Shown here in pieces: positions 49,250 to 58,650 of a stretch of DNA of 64,000 nt; position 1 is the stretch's first letter; every line of letters begins with the position of its first letter. The translations under genes and the position numbers were made by a program. Source of the stretch: SKLM01 sp964421785 (GTDB taxonomy: Bacteria > Chloroflexota > Anaerolineae > B4-G1); contig CAYQZG010000001.1 of the NCBI GenBank assembly GCA_964421785.1, positions 98,905 through 162,904 of the forward strand, in the 5' to 3' direction. The notes beneath the pieces were generated by a model. That model did not search any database. It was not told where the DNA came from and saw nothing but the letters and a program-made list of their open reading frames with translations.

Positions 49250-51730
49250 CTATGTATCTCCAGCCGGAGCTAGGGCGGTTTGGAAGACCTCATCGATCCG
49301 CTCGACCAGAACAACGTTTAGGCTCTCAAGGACTTCCTCAGGGATATCTTCTAGATCCTTCTCATTCTGTTTGGGTAGAATCACGGTATCTAGCCCCGCT
49401 CGGTGAGCCGCCAGCGCCTTCATCTTTATCCCGCCCACGGGGAGGACCTGCCCGCGGAGCGTGATCTCGCCCGTCATCCCTACGTGACCGCGTACCCGGC
49501 GACCACTCAACAGCGATGCCAGAGCGGTGGCGATCGTGATCCCTGCCGAGGGGCCATCCTTGGGTACAGAGCCCTTTGGAACGTGGACGTGTATGTCGAT
49601 CTCTTCGAATACACTCTCTCGGATGCCCAGGTCTGCCGCTTTTGAACGGACGTAGCTCAGCGCTGCCTGGGCTGATTCTTTCATCACGTCTCCGAGCTGG
49701 CCGGTGATGGTGAAGCCCTTGCCTCCGGCCATCTTCGTGGCTTCACAGAACAGGAGATCTCCTCCGGCCACAGTCACGCCCAGGCCTGTGGCGACGCCAG
49801 GCACCTGAGTGCGCAGGGCTGTGTCTGGGAAGTAGCGGCGCGGGCCCAGGAAATCGGGGATATTCTCGGACGTTATCTCGACCGGTTCTTCCTCCCCTTC
49901 CGCGATGCGTGTGACGACCTTGCGGCATATCTTGCCGATCTCCCGTTCCAGATTGCGCACGCCAGCCTCGCGTGTGTAGTCCTGGATGATGGTACGCAGC
50001 GCGCTCGCTTCGAAACTTAGTTCCTCAGCCCACAGCCCGTTCTCTCGCAGCTGGCGAGGAATCAGATACCCCTGGGCGATACGCACCTTCTCTGTCTCTG
50101 TGTAGCCCGAGAGCTTCAAGATCTCCATGCGATCCCGAAGTGGTGCCGGTATAGGTTCAAGGAGATTCGCTGTGGTGATGAACATGACCTGCGAGAGATC
50201 GAAAGGGACATCCAGGTAGTGATCTCGAAACTCCGAGTTCTGCTCGGGATCCAGCACCTCAAGCAGCGCGGACGCCGGGTCCCCCCGGAAGTCTTTGCCT
50301 AGCTTGTCTACCTCATCGATCATGAACACAGGGTTTTTGGACTCGATCCGGCGTAGGGCCTGGATGATACGGCCGGGCAGTGCCCCGATGTAGGTGCGGC
50401 GGTGCCCGCGAATCTCAGCTTCGTCACGTACTCCGCCCAAGGACTGCCGAACGAACTTGCGCCCCAGCGCCCGAGCGATGGATTGCCCGAGGCTGGTCTT
50501 GCCCGTTCCCGGCGGACCCACAAAGCAGAGGATGACGCCCTCGCGCTCTTGTCGGATGTAGTCCGTTGTTCTTCGCGCTTCAAGCTCGTCCTTCCGTTCC
50601 TCTCGCAGCTTTCGCACAGCCAGGAACTCGAGGATTCGCTCCTTGATATCCTCAAGATCATAGTGATCCTCATCGAGCACCCGGCGAGCATGTTTGATAT
50701 CTAGATTGTCATCCGTCTGGATATCCCATGGAAGCGAGGTTAGCCAGTCGAGATAGGTGCGGACAACACTGTATTCGGGGGAAGCGGTGGGCACTTTGCT
50801 CAGTCGCTCTAGCTCTCGTTTGGCCTCTTTCTCCGCCTCCTCCGGCATGTTTGACGCTTCGATCTTCTGGCGGAATTCCTCCACTTCCATCTGTTCATCG
50901 GCCTCGCCCAGTTCTCGCTGGATGGCCTTCTTCTGCTCGCGGAGGAAGTATTCACGCTGCCTCTGCTGCATCTCTGACTGGGCTTCGCTCTTGATCTTCC
51001 TACCGAGCTCGAGAACCTCCACCTCCTGAGACATGATGTTGAGCAGGCGGCGCATCTTGTCGATGAGGCTGTTCATCTCGAGCAGCTGCTGGGCCTGTTC
51101 AAGCTCGGTGTCGATTTGGTTGGCGATGGCGTAGGTGATCTGAAGTGGATCGCTGACATCGGCCAGGATGGTGCCCATTTCATCAGGAATAGTGGACGAT
51201 AGCTCGATCAGGCGGCGGAAGTGCTGGACGACGTTCCGTCGGAGTGCTTCAACTTCGAGGGACGATTCTGTGTTCTCTGGAATCGTCCTGATGCGGGCCA
51301 TAAGATAGGGATGCTCCTCAACGAACTCCTTGATTTGGATGCGCACCAGTCCCTGGACGATCAAGGTGAGTGTGCCGTCCGGGGCCTTGGCTAGTCTGTG
51401 GACGGCGGCTGCTGTCCCAACCCAGAAGACATCATCTTGGCCCGGCGATTCGATCTCGGGGTCTCGGCTGGCCACGAGGCCGATGATCTTGTTTTCGCTT
51501 ACGGCGTCATCGATCAATCGCACAGAACGTGGCTGTGCAACGCGGATCGGGACCGCCGTCATAGGGTAGATGACCAGACCGCGGAGCGGCAGTATGGGAA
51601 GCGTCGAAGGTAGCTCAAGTCGATAGCCATCGTGCGCTCCCTCACGCAAGGAAGCGCTCAGCTCGCTCATAACCATAGGGTTGATAAGCGGATTCAACCA
51701 GTCACTTGTTCCTATTCTCGTGTCCGCCAT
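49250..51730 (-). CDS. lon: ATP-dependent Lon protease
   Basis: An 826-residue LonA protease from the ATG at 51730; more upstream ATGs (for example 51826) lie at or before the transcription start. It has the N-terminal substrate-recognition domain (LPILPLRGLVIYPMTAVPI), a coiled coil, the AAA+ module with Walker A GPPGTGKTSLGQSIA and Walker B VFMIDEVDKL, and the protease domain with catalytic Ser in PKDGPSAGI and Lys in GGIKMKALAA. It removes misfolded and regulatory proteins in the cytoplasm. The promoter lies at 51827-51855. Confidence 0.97.
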   Translation of the reverse strand: MADTRIGTSDWLNPLINPMVMSELSASLREGAHDGYRLELPSTLPILPLRGLVIYPMTAVPIRVAQPRSVRLIDDAVSENKIIGLVASRDPEIESPGQDDVFWVGTAAAVHRLAKAPDGTLTLIVQGLVRIQIKEFVEEHPYLMARIRTIPENTESSLEVEALRRNVVQHFRRLIELSSTIPDEMGTILADVSDPLQITYAIANQIDTELEQAQQLLEMNSLIDKMRRLLNIMSQEVEVLELGRKIKSEAQSEMQQRQREYFLREQKKAIQRELGEADEQMEVEEFRQKIEASNMPEEAEKEAKRELERLSKVPTASPEYSVVRTYLDWLTSLPWDIQTDDNLDIKHARRVLDEDHYDLEDIKERILEFLAVRKLREERKDELEARRTTDYIRQEREGVILCFVGPPGTGKTSLGQSIARALGRKFVRQSLGGVRDEAEIRGHRRTYIGALPGRIIQALRRIESKNPVFMIDEVDKLGKDFRGDPASALLEVLDPEQNSEFRDHYLDVPFDLSQVMFITTANLLEPIPAPLRDRMEILKLSGYTETEKVRIAQGYLIPRQLRENGLWAEELSFEASALRTIIQDYTREAGVRNLEREIGKICRKVVTRIAEGEEEPVEITSENIPDFLGPRRYFPDTALRTQVPGVATGLGVTVAGGDLLFCEATKMAGGKGFTITGQLGDVMKESAQAALSYVRSKAADLGIRESVFEEIDIHVHVPKGSVPKDGPSAGITIATALASLLSGRRVRGHVGMTGEITLRGQVLPVGGIKMKALAAHRAGLDTVILPKQNEKDLEDIPEEVLESLNVVLVERIDEVFQTALAPAGDT

Positions 51731-51826
51731 TCGTTTCTTGACAATCCCTCTACTATATCTCAAGAGCATCAACTGAAATGGATGTCCATAGAAGCAGGTT
51801 TGTTGTAGGTTTCGATGTCTGAACAC

Positions 51827-51855
51827 ATTTTACCACAACTGCCCGTGTGGTTCAA
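51827..51855 (-). promoter_or_regulatory. Promoter of lon with an inverted repeat in the spacer
   Basis: On the minus strand TTGAAC (51855-51850) and TAAAAT (51832-51827) are spaced by 17 nt. The spacer contains CCACA and TGTGG as inverted pentamers, a possible operator. The start near 51820 gives a 90-nt leader. A CIRCE element was not found. Confidence 0.6.
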
Positions 51856-51929
51856 CCAATTTGTCCATTTCTTGATTTTGTGTACAATCCGATGTATCAT
51901 ATCAGGATAGTAAGCCAGAATCTTACATA

Positions 51930-51961
51930 GGATGAAACAAAGCCCCCTCAGACAAGGGGGC
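51930..51961 (-). terminator. Terminator of rpmB
   Basis: On the minus strand GCCCCCT (51961-51955) and AGGGGGC (51948-51942) form a 7-bp stem followed by TTTGTTTC, about 50 nt after the rpmB stop codon. Confidence 0.75.
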
Positions 51962-52013
51962 GTGGAATTCGTTATGATTGTGGAGCCGTTCTTTTTGACT
52001 TTGACGACCTTTT

Positions 52014-52196
52014 TCACTGCGTTTTTTCGAGCGTCCGCAAGCATCGTGTACAGATGTACACCCGGCGCATCTCGCCGTCGATCAAGACTCGCTTGCGTTG
52101 AACGTTGGAACTGAATTGACGCTTCGTCCTTTTCTTGGAGCGAGGGACGTTGTATCCAAAGCTCGTGCCTTTACCGCAAATTTCACATTTCGCCAT
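52014..52196 (-). CDS. rpmB: 50S ribosomal protein L28
   Basis: A 60-residue ribosomal protein starting at the ATG at 52196, with GGAGGTGA upstream; the five-residue longer frame is rejected because it includes the Shine-Dalgarno. The zinc-binding pairs CEICG and CTRC are both retained, making this the zinc-containing (C+) form. The motif VPRSKKRTKRQFSSN and the RVYICTRCLRTLEK tail are typical. It is transcribed alone from the promoter at 52319-52347. Confidence 0.97.
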   Translation of the reverse strand: MAKCEICGKGTSFGYNVPRSKKRTKRQFSSNVQRKRVLIDGEMRRVYICTRCLRTLEKTQ

Positions 52197-52619
52197 TGAT
52201 TTCACCTCCAACAGTTTTGTTACTAGTCAGAACAACCCGCTACTCTGATACTCTGAGGCGGTTCTGTTCATCTTTCATCAGGTGTATGATGCCTGCCAAT
52301 TTTGTCAGTAGAGCCAGTATTATACGCCGAGCAGGCCTTTCGTGCAACTGTCGTGCCAAGTGCGTGACGCTGGGCTTGGCTAGCGACGGCCAGGTCTGTT
52401 GGGCGGCCTTGCGTCGTTTATGGTGACCAGGCTGTGGTCCTGCGGCGCGCTGGAAGCCAGCTAGAACTGCGTCCAAGAATAGGTTCGCAATTCGAGGACG
52501 GCATTACCCTGATGCGCGAACTGGAAGGGAAGAAGTAGGTCTTGGACGCTTACTGAGCACTCGTGATTGCTGTATAGATCGCGCGGACGCGTGTTATGGA
52601 GTTATCCCAAGGAGGGAGC
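52197..52619. other. Divergent gap between rpmB and the Asp23 gene
   Basis: The gap contains the rpmB promoter and leader. A plus-strand remnant frame occupies 52368-52538, without a good start codon, reading GRPCVVYGDQAVVLRRAGSQ and ending LMRELEGKK. It looks like a decayed gene end. No RNA gene was recognised. Confidence 0.45.
52319..52347 (-). promoter_or_regulatory. Promoter of rpmB
   Basis: On the minus strand TTGCAC (52347-52342) and a perfect TATAAT (52324-52319) are spaced by 17 nt. The start near 52312 leaves a leader of about 116 nt. Confidence 0.75.
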
Positions 52620-52973
52620 ATGCCAGAAGTCGAGTACCGTGGTCGGATCGATGTGTCGCCGATCGCTATTGCCAGCATTGTCAATGATGCTGTACGATCA
52701 TGCTATGGCGTCGTCGGTACTGCGTCCAAAGACTTGGCGACGGGCATCGCCACAGCGCTTTCCTCGGAAAGAAAACGTGGGGTCGAGGTCCAAATCAGGG
52801 ATGGGCGCATTGTGATCGACGTCTATGTGATCATTGAGTATGGAACGCGTATCGCTGCGGTGGCTCGCAGCGTCATGAATGTCGTGAAGTTCAGCGTGGA
52901 GCGGGCGCTTGGTGTGCCGGTCGCAGAGGTCAACGTGCACGTCGATGGCTTGCGCATCAGCAATGTCGATTGA
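52620..52973 (+). CDS. Asp23/Gls24 family envelope stress response protein
   Basis: A 117-residue protein from the ATG at 52620, with AGGAGGGAGC upstream. The alpha/beta Asp23 fold is seen in IDVSPIAIASIVNDAVRSCYGVVG, VYVIIEYGTRIAAVAR and VNVHVDGLRI. In Firmicutes such genes (yloU) stand directly before yloV/fakA, as here. The protein is cytoplasmic and sometimes membrane-associated; its function is poorly defined. A second, divergent paralog is encoded at 61298-61627. Confidence 0.93.
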   Translation: MPEVEYRGRIDVSPIAIASIVNDAVRSCYGVVGTASKDLATGIATALSSERKRGVEVQIRDGRIVIDVYVIIEYGTRIAAVARSVMNVVKFSVERALGVPVAEVNVHVDGLRISNVD

Positions 52974-53025
52974 TCGCCCTATCGATCATTTGTCGAGACG
53001 TCCAGCACTCCGAGGGAGAGACCGG

Positions 53026-54702
53026 TTGACTGCAGAGGATAAGAGATCAGAACAGGCTCGTGCGAATGCGCGCTATGCCGTGGATGGGCCGGGGTTCAAA
53101 CGCCTGGTCAAGGCCGGTTTGGCATGGCTTCAGCACCATCAAGCTGCCATTAATGCCCTCAACGTCTACCCAGTGCCGGATGGGGATACGGGCACGAATA
53201 TGGTCCTCACTATGCGCTCAGCTTGGTCTGAGATTGCAGATTCACCGGAGCGTAGTGTGGGGAGCGTCGCTCGCCAGATGGCCCACGGGGCGCTCATGGG
53301 GGCAAGAGGTAACTCCGGAGTCATTCTCTCTCAGATCTGGCGCGGCTTTGCCCGGAGCCTGGACGAGAAGGAGATCTTCCGTGCTGAGGACCTGGCGAAT
53401 GCTTGTCGAGAGGCTTCGGCGACGGCGTACAAGGGCGTCGTCAAACCTGTCGAGGGGACGATTCTCACTGTGGCGAGGGCGGTGGCAGACTCCGCCGAGG
53501 ATGCTGTGAAGGAGACGGATAATCTGGTAAGCATCCTGGAGCGGATTGTCTTCGCTGCCCACGAAGCCGTCGTGCTCACGCCTTCTCTATTGCCTGTGCT
53601 TGAGGAGGCTGGTGTTGTGGATGCTGGAGGGCAGGGCCTGTTCATTATCCTGGAGGGAATGTTGCGATACATGCGTGGTGAATCCGTTGCAGAGGACGTT
53701 CGATTGACCGAGTCGGTAGACTTGGTGTCTGAGGGCATAGCTCATGGCGAGATGGGCTATGCGTACGATGTGCAGTTCCTCGTCGTGGGTGAAGAGCTCG
53801 ATGTGGATCGGATTCGGGCACGTATCACGGAGATGGGAGATTGTCCTTTGGTCGTCGGCGATCCCACGACGATCAAGGTCCACGTCCACGTGTCCGATCC
53901 AGGCGAGCCCGTCAGCTATGGAGCCAGCTTGGGTTCCCTCCGCGATGTGGTCGTAGAAGATATGCAGGCTCAATATCAGGACTTCGTTGTTGATCGGGAC
54001 CTTCCCGCGACCGGGACTGTATCGCATCGCTCCACCCTAGACGTCGGCGAGATTGGTGTTGTGGCAGTTGTCCCTGGGGAGGGATTGGCTCGCGTCTTCC
54101 AAAGCCTGGGTGTCGGCGCTGTCGTGCGCGGTGGTCAGACGATGAACCCTAGCACCAAGGATCTACTGGAGGCCATCGAGAGCTTGCCGACGGATCAAGT
54201 CGTCGTCCTGCCCAACAACAGTAACGTTATCATGGCGGCAGAGCAGAGTCGTGAGCTGAGTGATAAGAACGTGAAGGTCATCTCAAGCTGCTTTGTGCCA
54301 GAGGGGATTGCGGCGCTGCTGGCCCTCAACTATCAGGCTGATCTGGAGACGAATGTCGGGGCGATGATGCGAGCGATGGAGGACGTCGAGACGGTGGAGA
54401 TCACGCTAGCTACCCGATCGGCGACCGTCAACGGTGTTCAGGTCTCTGATGGGGAGGTGATCGGTCTCCACAATGGGGAGCTTGTGGTAAGCGGTGAGAC
54501 GATTGAAGACGTCACGCGCGAGGCGCTTAGCGAGGTAGGCTATCGTGATTGTGAGATCATCACGATCTACTATGGTGAGGAGGTTAGCGAGGAACAGGCT
54601 GAGGAGTTGGTCAGTCTATTGAAAGAGGACTGGCCTGAACAGGACATTGAGGTCATACCGGGTGGACAGCCCCATTATCATTACATCGTTTCGTTAGAAT
54701 AG
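53026..54702 (+). CDS. fakA: Fatty acid kinase catalytic subunit (DAK2 domain, FakA)
   Basis: A 558-residue protein from a TTG at 53026, which has GAGGGAG at 7-nt spacing; an ATG at 52963 overlapping the previous gene is less supported. The N-terminal DhaL/DAK2 nucleotide-binding domain is clear (NVYPVPDGDTGTNMVLTM, GARGNSGVILSQI), followed by the FakA middle domain and C-terminal region (VVLPNNSNVIMAAEQ). With a DegV-type FakB it phosphorylates exogenous fatty acids for phospholipid synthesis. The partner gene follows 103 bp downstream. Confidence 0.93.
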   Translation: MTAEDKRSEQARANARYAVDGPGFKRLVKAGLAWLQHHQAAINALNVYPVPDGDTGTNMVLTMRSAWSEIADSPERSVGSVARQMAHGALMGARGNSGVILSQIWRGFARSLDEKEIFRAEDLANACREASATAYKGVVKPVEGTILTVARAVADSAEDAVKETDNLVSILERIVFAAHEAVVLTPSLLPVLEEAGVVDAGGQGLFIILEGMLRYMRGESVAEDVRLTESVDLVSEGIAHGEMGYAYDVQFLVVGEELDVDRIRARITEMGDCPLVVGDPTTIKVHVHVSDPGEPVSYGASLGSLRDVVVEDMQAQYQDFVVDRDLPATGTVSHRSTLDVGEIGVVAVVPGEGLARVFQSLGVGAVVRGGQTMNPSTKDLLEAIESLPTDQVVVLPNNSNVIMAAEQSRELSDKNVKVISSCFVPEGIAALLALNYQADLETNVGAMMRAMEDVETVEITLATRSATVNGVQVSDGEVIGLHNGELVVSGETIEDVTREALSEVGYRDCEIITIYYGEEVSEEQAEELVSLLKEDWPEQDIEVIPGGQPHYHYIVSLE

Positions 54703-54805
54703 ATCTTATTGGAAGCCGCGGCACCTGAATCGGAGACTAGAGATAGCCTGGTTTGGAGTCGCCGATTGCGGGTTGCTATAGGCCTACGTTATTCTGGGAG
54801 GTCCC

Positions 54806-55690
54806 GTGTCCAAGGTCCATGTCGTCACTGATAGCGCTCTGCGACTGCCATCCGCAGTAGATGAAGGGATTTCCGATACGGAAATCGCCGATCAATTGGA
54901 CATCACTGTCGTACCGTTGACTGTGGAGATAGGAGGTGAGGTTTTCAAGGATGGCGTCGATCTAGACCATGAGGAACTGCTGCTTCGTATGGCGAGCGAG
55001 CGCGTTCGACCAAGAATCGTCGGCCCGACGGAGAGAGACTTCCGCCGTATCTACGGGCGCTTGACGCGTCGTACAGATCAGATCCTATCCCTCCATTCCT
55101 CAGCGAGCCTTAGTCTTGTGCATCACGAGGCAGAGCGGGCGAGGACCGGCTTCATGGGGCGCTACGATATTGCTGTTGTTGATTCAGAGACTTTCTCACT
55201 GGGACTGGGTATTTTGGCGGAGGCGGCAGCCAAGTTGGCTGAGCAGTCGATGCCCTTGAGTGCTATCGTCCGGCATATCCGGGGCATGCTTCGACATATC
55301 TACATCTCGCTCACCACCGACACACTCGACTACCTGGAGAACGATGGCTTGATCAGCGCTAGCCAGGCAATCCTCGGTACGATGTTGGACAACAAACCCT
55401 CCCTGGCGGTAGAAAGGGGAAAGATCGTTCCTATGGAGAAAGTGATTGGGCGCGGAGATGCGATCGGGAAGCTGGCTGATTTTGCCAATGAGTTCCCGCG
55501 CATTGAGCGCATGGCCATCCTTCAGAGTACGCCTTATGCAACTGAGGAGACGGAGATGTTACGGGACGACGTCGAGGTCGTGTCCGAGGATGGGAAACTC
55601 CCCGTCCTGCTCTACGGACCGCTATTGGCCTCCCATATCGGACCGGATGCGATTGGTATGCTGGTTTATGAGGGATACGGTGGTCACTAA
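54806..55690 (+). CDS. fakB: DegV family fatty acid-binding protein (FakB)
   Basis: A 294-residue protein from a GTG with GGGAGG upstream. The DegV features are VHVVTDSALRLP at the N terminus, QILSLHSSASLSLVHHEAERAR around the fatty-acid-binding Thr/Ser pocket, and the C-terminal LYGPLLASHIGPDAIGMLVY. FakB proteins present bound fatty acid to FakA for phosphorylation. Its position immediately downstream of fakA supports that pairing. It ends three bases before recG. Confidence 0.93.
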   Translation: MSKVHVVTDSALRLPSAVDEGISDTEIADQLDITVVPLTVEIGGEVFKDGVDLDHEELLLRMASERVRPRIVGPTERDFRRIYGRLTRRTDQILSLHSSASLSLVHHEAERARTGFMGRYDIAVVDSETFSLGLGILAEAAAKLAEQSMPLSAIVRHIRGMLRHIYISLTTDTLDYLENDGLISASQAILGTMLDNKPSLAVERGKIVPMEKVIGRGDAIGKLADFANEFPRIERMAILQSTPYATEETEMLRDDVEVVSEDGKLPVLLYGPLLASHIGPDAIGMLVYEGYGGH

Positions 55691-55693
55691 CCG

Positions 55694-58111
55694 ATGATGA
55701 CAGGGCCGATTGAGAAGCTCAGCAAGATCCTCGATCTGGAAGCGGAGAAACATAAGGATCAAGCCGTGGTTGGTGGCTTGGCGTCCTATGCGGACACCTG
55801 GACACAGGAAGCCGAGCCGGTTTTTGGATCCGAAGCCTCGCATTGGGTGCAGGAAATCGCTGAGCGCTTGCGGACGTACAGTGATCTCCCGGACGCCGCC
55901 ACCCGTCGAGAGGCCTTGGCGACCCTTAAGGAGATTGTTGGGCAGAGGCCGAGCGAGGCCAAGCCGGCCAGGGAGCCGCCGCAGAAGAGCGTGACGCAGC
56001 AATCCAGGAAGCGAGCGAGGCCAAGCAAATCCTCTGGCTCGCGTCCCCATCTCGATTCACCGGTCACGGCTCTACATGGGATTGGCCCCAAGCGGGCAGA
56101 GCGCTTCGCTAGGCTAGGTGTTCGTACGATCCGCGACATGCTCACGTTTCTGCCGCGTCGCTATGACGACTATTCGGAGCTTAAGCCTCTCAATCGCCTC
56201 GAATACGGCGAGGAGGTGACTGTCATTGCCAAGGTGCGGGACACGCATGTGCGCAAGACGCATGGGGGAGGGGCGATCTTCAAGGCTACCCTCAGCGATG
56301 ATACAGGGTCCGTCGAGGTCACCTGGTTCAACCAGCCATACCTTGCCAAGAAGATCAAGCGTGGTCAACAGATTGTGGTCAGCGGCGAGGTGGATGAGTA
56401 TCTGGGGCGGTTCTGTTTCACGTCCCCCGAGTGGGAGCCCCTCAGGGAGGAGTTGTTGCACACAAATCGCATTGTGCCCGTATACCCGCTGACCGAGGGC
56501 ATAAGTGGAAAATGGCTGCGCCGCCTGATGAAGCGCACGGTGACCTATTGGGCCAGGCGCTTGCCGGACGCCTTACCAACGTCCGTGCAGCAGGCCGAGG
56601 GGCTGCTCGACCTGGAGACGGCCATTCTACAGGCTCACTTCCCGAGTAGTCAAGATCTGTTGGAGCGTGCACGCCGGCGACTGGCGTTTGGTGAGTTGTT
56701 CGTGCTTCAGCTCGCTTTACTGAGGTACCGGCATGATTGGCGGTCAGAGCCGGGTCAGCCGGTTCCTGTGCAGGACGGCGTGCTTGAAGCCTTCGTCGAG
56801 GGGCTTCCATACGATCTAACGCAGCCTCAGCGGCGCTCGCTTCAGCAGATCGTCGATGACCTGCGTTCGGCCAAGCCCATGACGCGCTTGCTGCAGGGGG
56901 ACGTTGGCTCGGGCAAGACGGTCGTCGCTACAGCTGCGATGGCGCTGAGCGCGTCCGCCGGGGCTCAGTCGGCGCTGATGGCTCCCACCGAGATCCTGGC
57001 TGAACAGCATTATCAGACCATTGGCCGTCTGCTCGGAGAGGCCTTGGACGGAGACTTGGACATCGACTTGCTCACCGGGAGTGTCACGGGCCAGGAGCGC
57101 GAGGAGATCTACGCGGGACTGGCGGATGGGAGCATCGATATCGTCGTGGGCACCCATGCTTTGATCCAAGAGGGTGTGGCTTTCGATCAGCTGGCGCTGG
57201 CGGTGGTCGACGAGCAGCACCGTTTTGGCGTGCGCCAGCGGGCGGCGCTGCGACAGAAGGGGTATAATCCTCATCTCTTGGTGATGACCGCCACGCCGAT
57301 TCCCCGCTCCCTTCAATTGACAGTCTGGGGACATCTGGATGTCTCGATCATCGATGAGATGCCGCCCGGGAGGGAGCCTGTCTTGACGCGCTTGATCCTG
57401 CCGACCGAGCGAGGTCGAGCCTATGCCTTTGTGCGCAGTCAGGTCGAGAAAGGCCGACAGGCTTTCATCATCTGCCCTTTGGTCGAGGAATCGGACAAGG
57501 TGGAGGCCAAGGCAGCCGTGCAGGAATACGGGCGGCTGGAGGAGCACATCTTCCCTGATCTTGAGTTAGGGCTGTTGCACGGACGGATGACGGGTGAGGA
57601 GAAGGAGGCTACGATGGCGCGCTTCGCCCGAGGAGAGCTGGACATCCTGGTAGCGACGTCCGTTATCGAGGTCGGCATTGATGTGCCGAACGCCACCGTC
57701 ATGCTCGTCGAGGGCGCAGACCGCTTTGGCCTAGCGCAGCTTCATCAGTTCCGGGGTCGGGTTGGCCGTGGCGAGCATGCGTCGTATTGTTTGTTGGTCT
57801 CCGGTTCATCCTCTGAGCAAGCTCGGGAGCGCCTGGCAGCCGTGGAGGCTACTAATGACGGCTTTGAACTGGCGCGCAAGGATCTGGAGATGCGCGGTCC
57901 TGGAGAGTTCCTGGGCACCCGTCAGTCGGGGCTGTCGGATGCTTTCCTCGGGATGGAATTGGCCACGGTTGCCGACCTGCGGCTCGTGGAGCAAGCTCGT
58001 GAGGCAGCTCGTCGGTTCTTCAAGACCGATCCAGAGCTAGACGATCCAGCTCATCGCCTGTTGGCTCGGCGAGTGAAGCAGTTGCTAGAAAAGGGAGGTG
58101 AGATCAGTTGA
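55694..58111 (+). CDS. recG: ATP-dependent DNA helicase RecG
   Basis: An 805-residue helicase, slightly longer than E. coli RecG (693) because of an N-terminal helical extension of about 110 residues, common outside proteobacteria. The wedge/OB domain (residues about 170-290), Walker A LLQGDVGSGKTVV, the DEQH box (VVDEQHRFG), TATPIPRS and the helicase C-terminal motifs (GRVGRGEHASYC) are intact. It remodels stalled replication forks and recombination intermediates. It overlaps coaD by four bases. Confidence 0.96.
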   Translation: MMTGPIEKLSKILDLEAEKHKDQAVVGGLASYADTWTQEAEPVFGSEASHWVQEIAERLRTYSDLPDAATRREALATLKEIVGQRPSEAKPAREPPQKSVTQQSRKRARPSKSSGSRPHLDSPVTALHGIGPKRAERFARLGVRTIRDMLTFLPRRYDDYSELKPLNRLEYGEEVTVIAKVRDTHVRKTHGGGAIFKATLSDDTGSVEVTWFNQPYLAKKIKRGQQIVVSGEVDEYLGRFCFTSPEWEPLREELLHTNRIVPVYPLTEGISGKWLRRLMKRTVTYWARRLPDALPTSVQQAEGLLDLETAILQAHFPSSQDLLERARRRLAFGELFVLQLALLRYRHDWRSEPGQPVPVQDGVLEAFVEGLPYDLTQPQRRSLQQIVDDLRSAKPMTRLLQGDVGSGKTVVATAAMALSASAGAQSALMAPTEILAEQHYQTIGRLLGEALDGDLDIDLLTGSVTGQEREEIYAGLADGSIDIVVGTHALIQEGVAFDQLALAVVDEQHRFGVRQRAALRQKGYNPHLLVMTATPIPRSLQLTVWGHLDVSIIDEMPPGREPVLTRLILPTERGRAYAFVRSQVEKGRQAFIICPLVEESDKVEAKAAVQEYGRLEEHIFPDLELGLLHGRMTGEEKEATMARFARGELDILVATSVIEVGIDVPNATVMLVEGADRFGLAQLHQFRGRVGRGEHASYCLLVSGSSSEQARERLAAVEATNDGFELARKDLEMRGPGEFLGTRQSGLSDAFLGMELATVADLRLVEQAREAARRFFKTDPELDDPAHRLLARRVKQLLEKGGEIS

Positions 58112-58635
58112 TTCGGACAGCACTCTACCCTGGGACGTTCGATCCCATTCACTTTGGTCACGTCGATATCGCTACGCGAGCGTCAAACCTCTTTGAGAAT
58201 CTGGTGGTCGCTGTGTATGATCGCCCTGCCAAGGACCTGATGTTCACCGTCGAAGAGCGAGTCAGCCTGGCACGGAAGGCATTGAGCGGTCTTTCCAACG
58301 TGCGTGTAGCACCCTATGGTGGCTTGACCGTGGAGTTCGCTCGAGAGGTCGGCGCTCAAGCTATTGTGCGCGGACTGCGTGTCATCTCTGACTTCGAGTT
58401 GGAGTATCAGATGGCCTTGACCAATCGTCAGCTGTCTCCGGAGATTGAGTTCGTGTGTTTGATGACGCGTCAGGCCCACGCTTTCCTTAGTTCGAGCATC
58501 GTGAAAGAGGTAGCCCTGTTGTCAGGGGAGGTTGACGGCATGGTGCCTCCACACGTTGCCTGTGCGCTTGAGGGAAGACGCCGCGAGCGGGAGGAGAATC
58601 ACGAGCCTGTACCCGTCGTCTCGCTACGTGATTAG
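58108..58635 (+). CDS. coaD: Phosphopantetheine adenylyltransferase
   Basis: A 175-residue nucleotidyltransferase starting at a TTG (58108) that overlaps the recG stop codon (TTGA), with GGGAGGTGA upstream. It catalyses the penultimate step of coenzyme A synthesis from 4'-phosphopantetheine and ATP. The HxGH motif is FDPIHFGHVD, and the second motif is FLSSSIVKEVA in place of ISSTxxR. The length is a little above the usual 160 because of a charged C-terminal tail (RRREREENHEP). Confidence 0.95.
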   Translation: MIRTALYPGTFDPIHFGHVDIATRASNLFENLVVAVYDRPAKDLMFTVEERVSLARKALSGLSNVRVAPYGGLTVEFAREVGAQAIVRGLRVISDFELEYQMALTNRQLSPEIEFVCLMTRQAHAFLSSSIVKEVALLSGEVDGMVPPHVACALEGRRREREENHEPVPVVSLRD

Positions 58636-58650
58636 ATAACGGAGGCTACG

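Noticed and set aside
51769..52044. A 91-codon minus-strand frame between rpmB and lon
   Set aside because: It contains the rpmB terminator and the lon promoter and begins inside the end of rpmB.
52240..52476. A 78-codon minus-strand frame upstream of rpmB
   Set aside because: It runs across the rpmB promoter and has no recognisable domain or Shine-Dalgarno.
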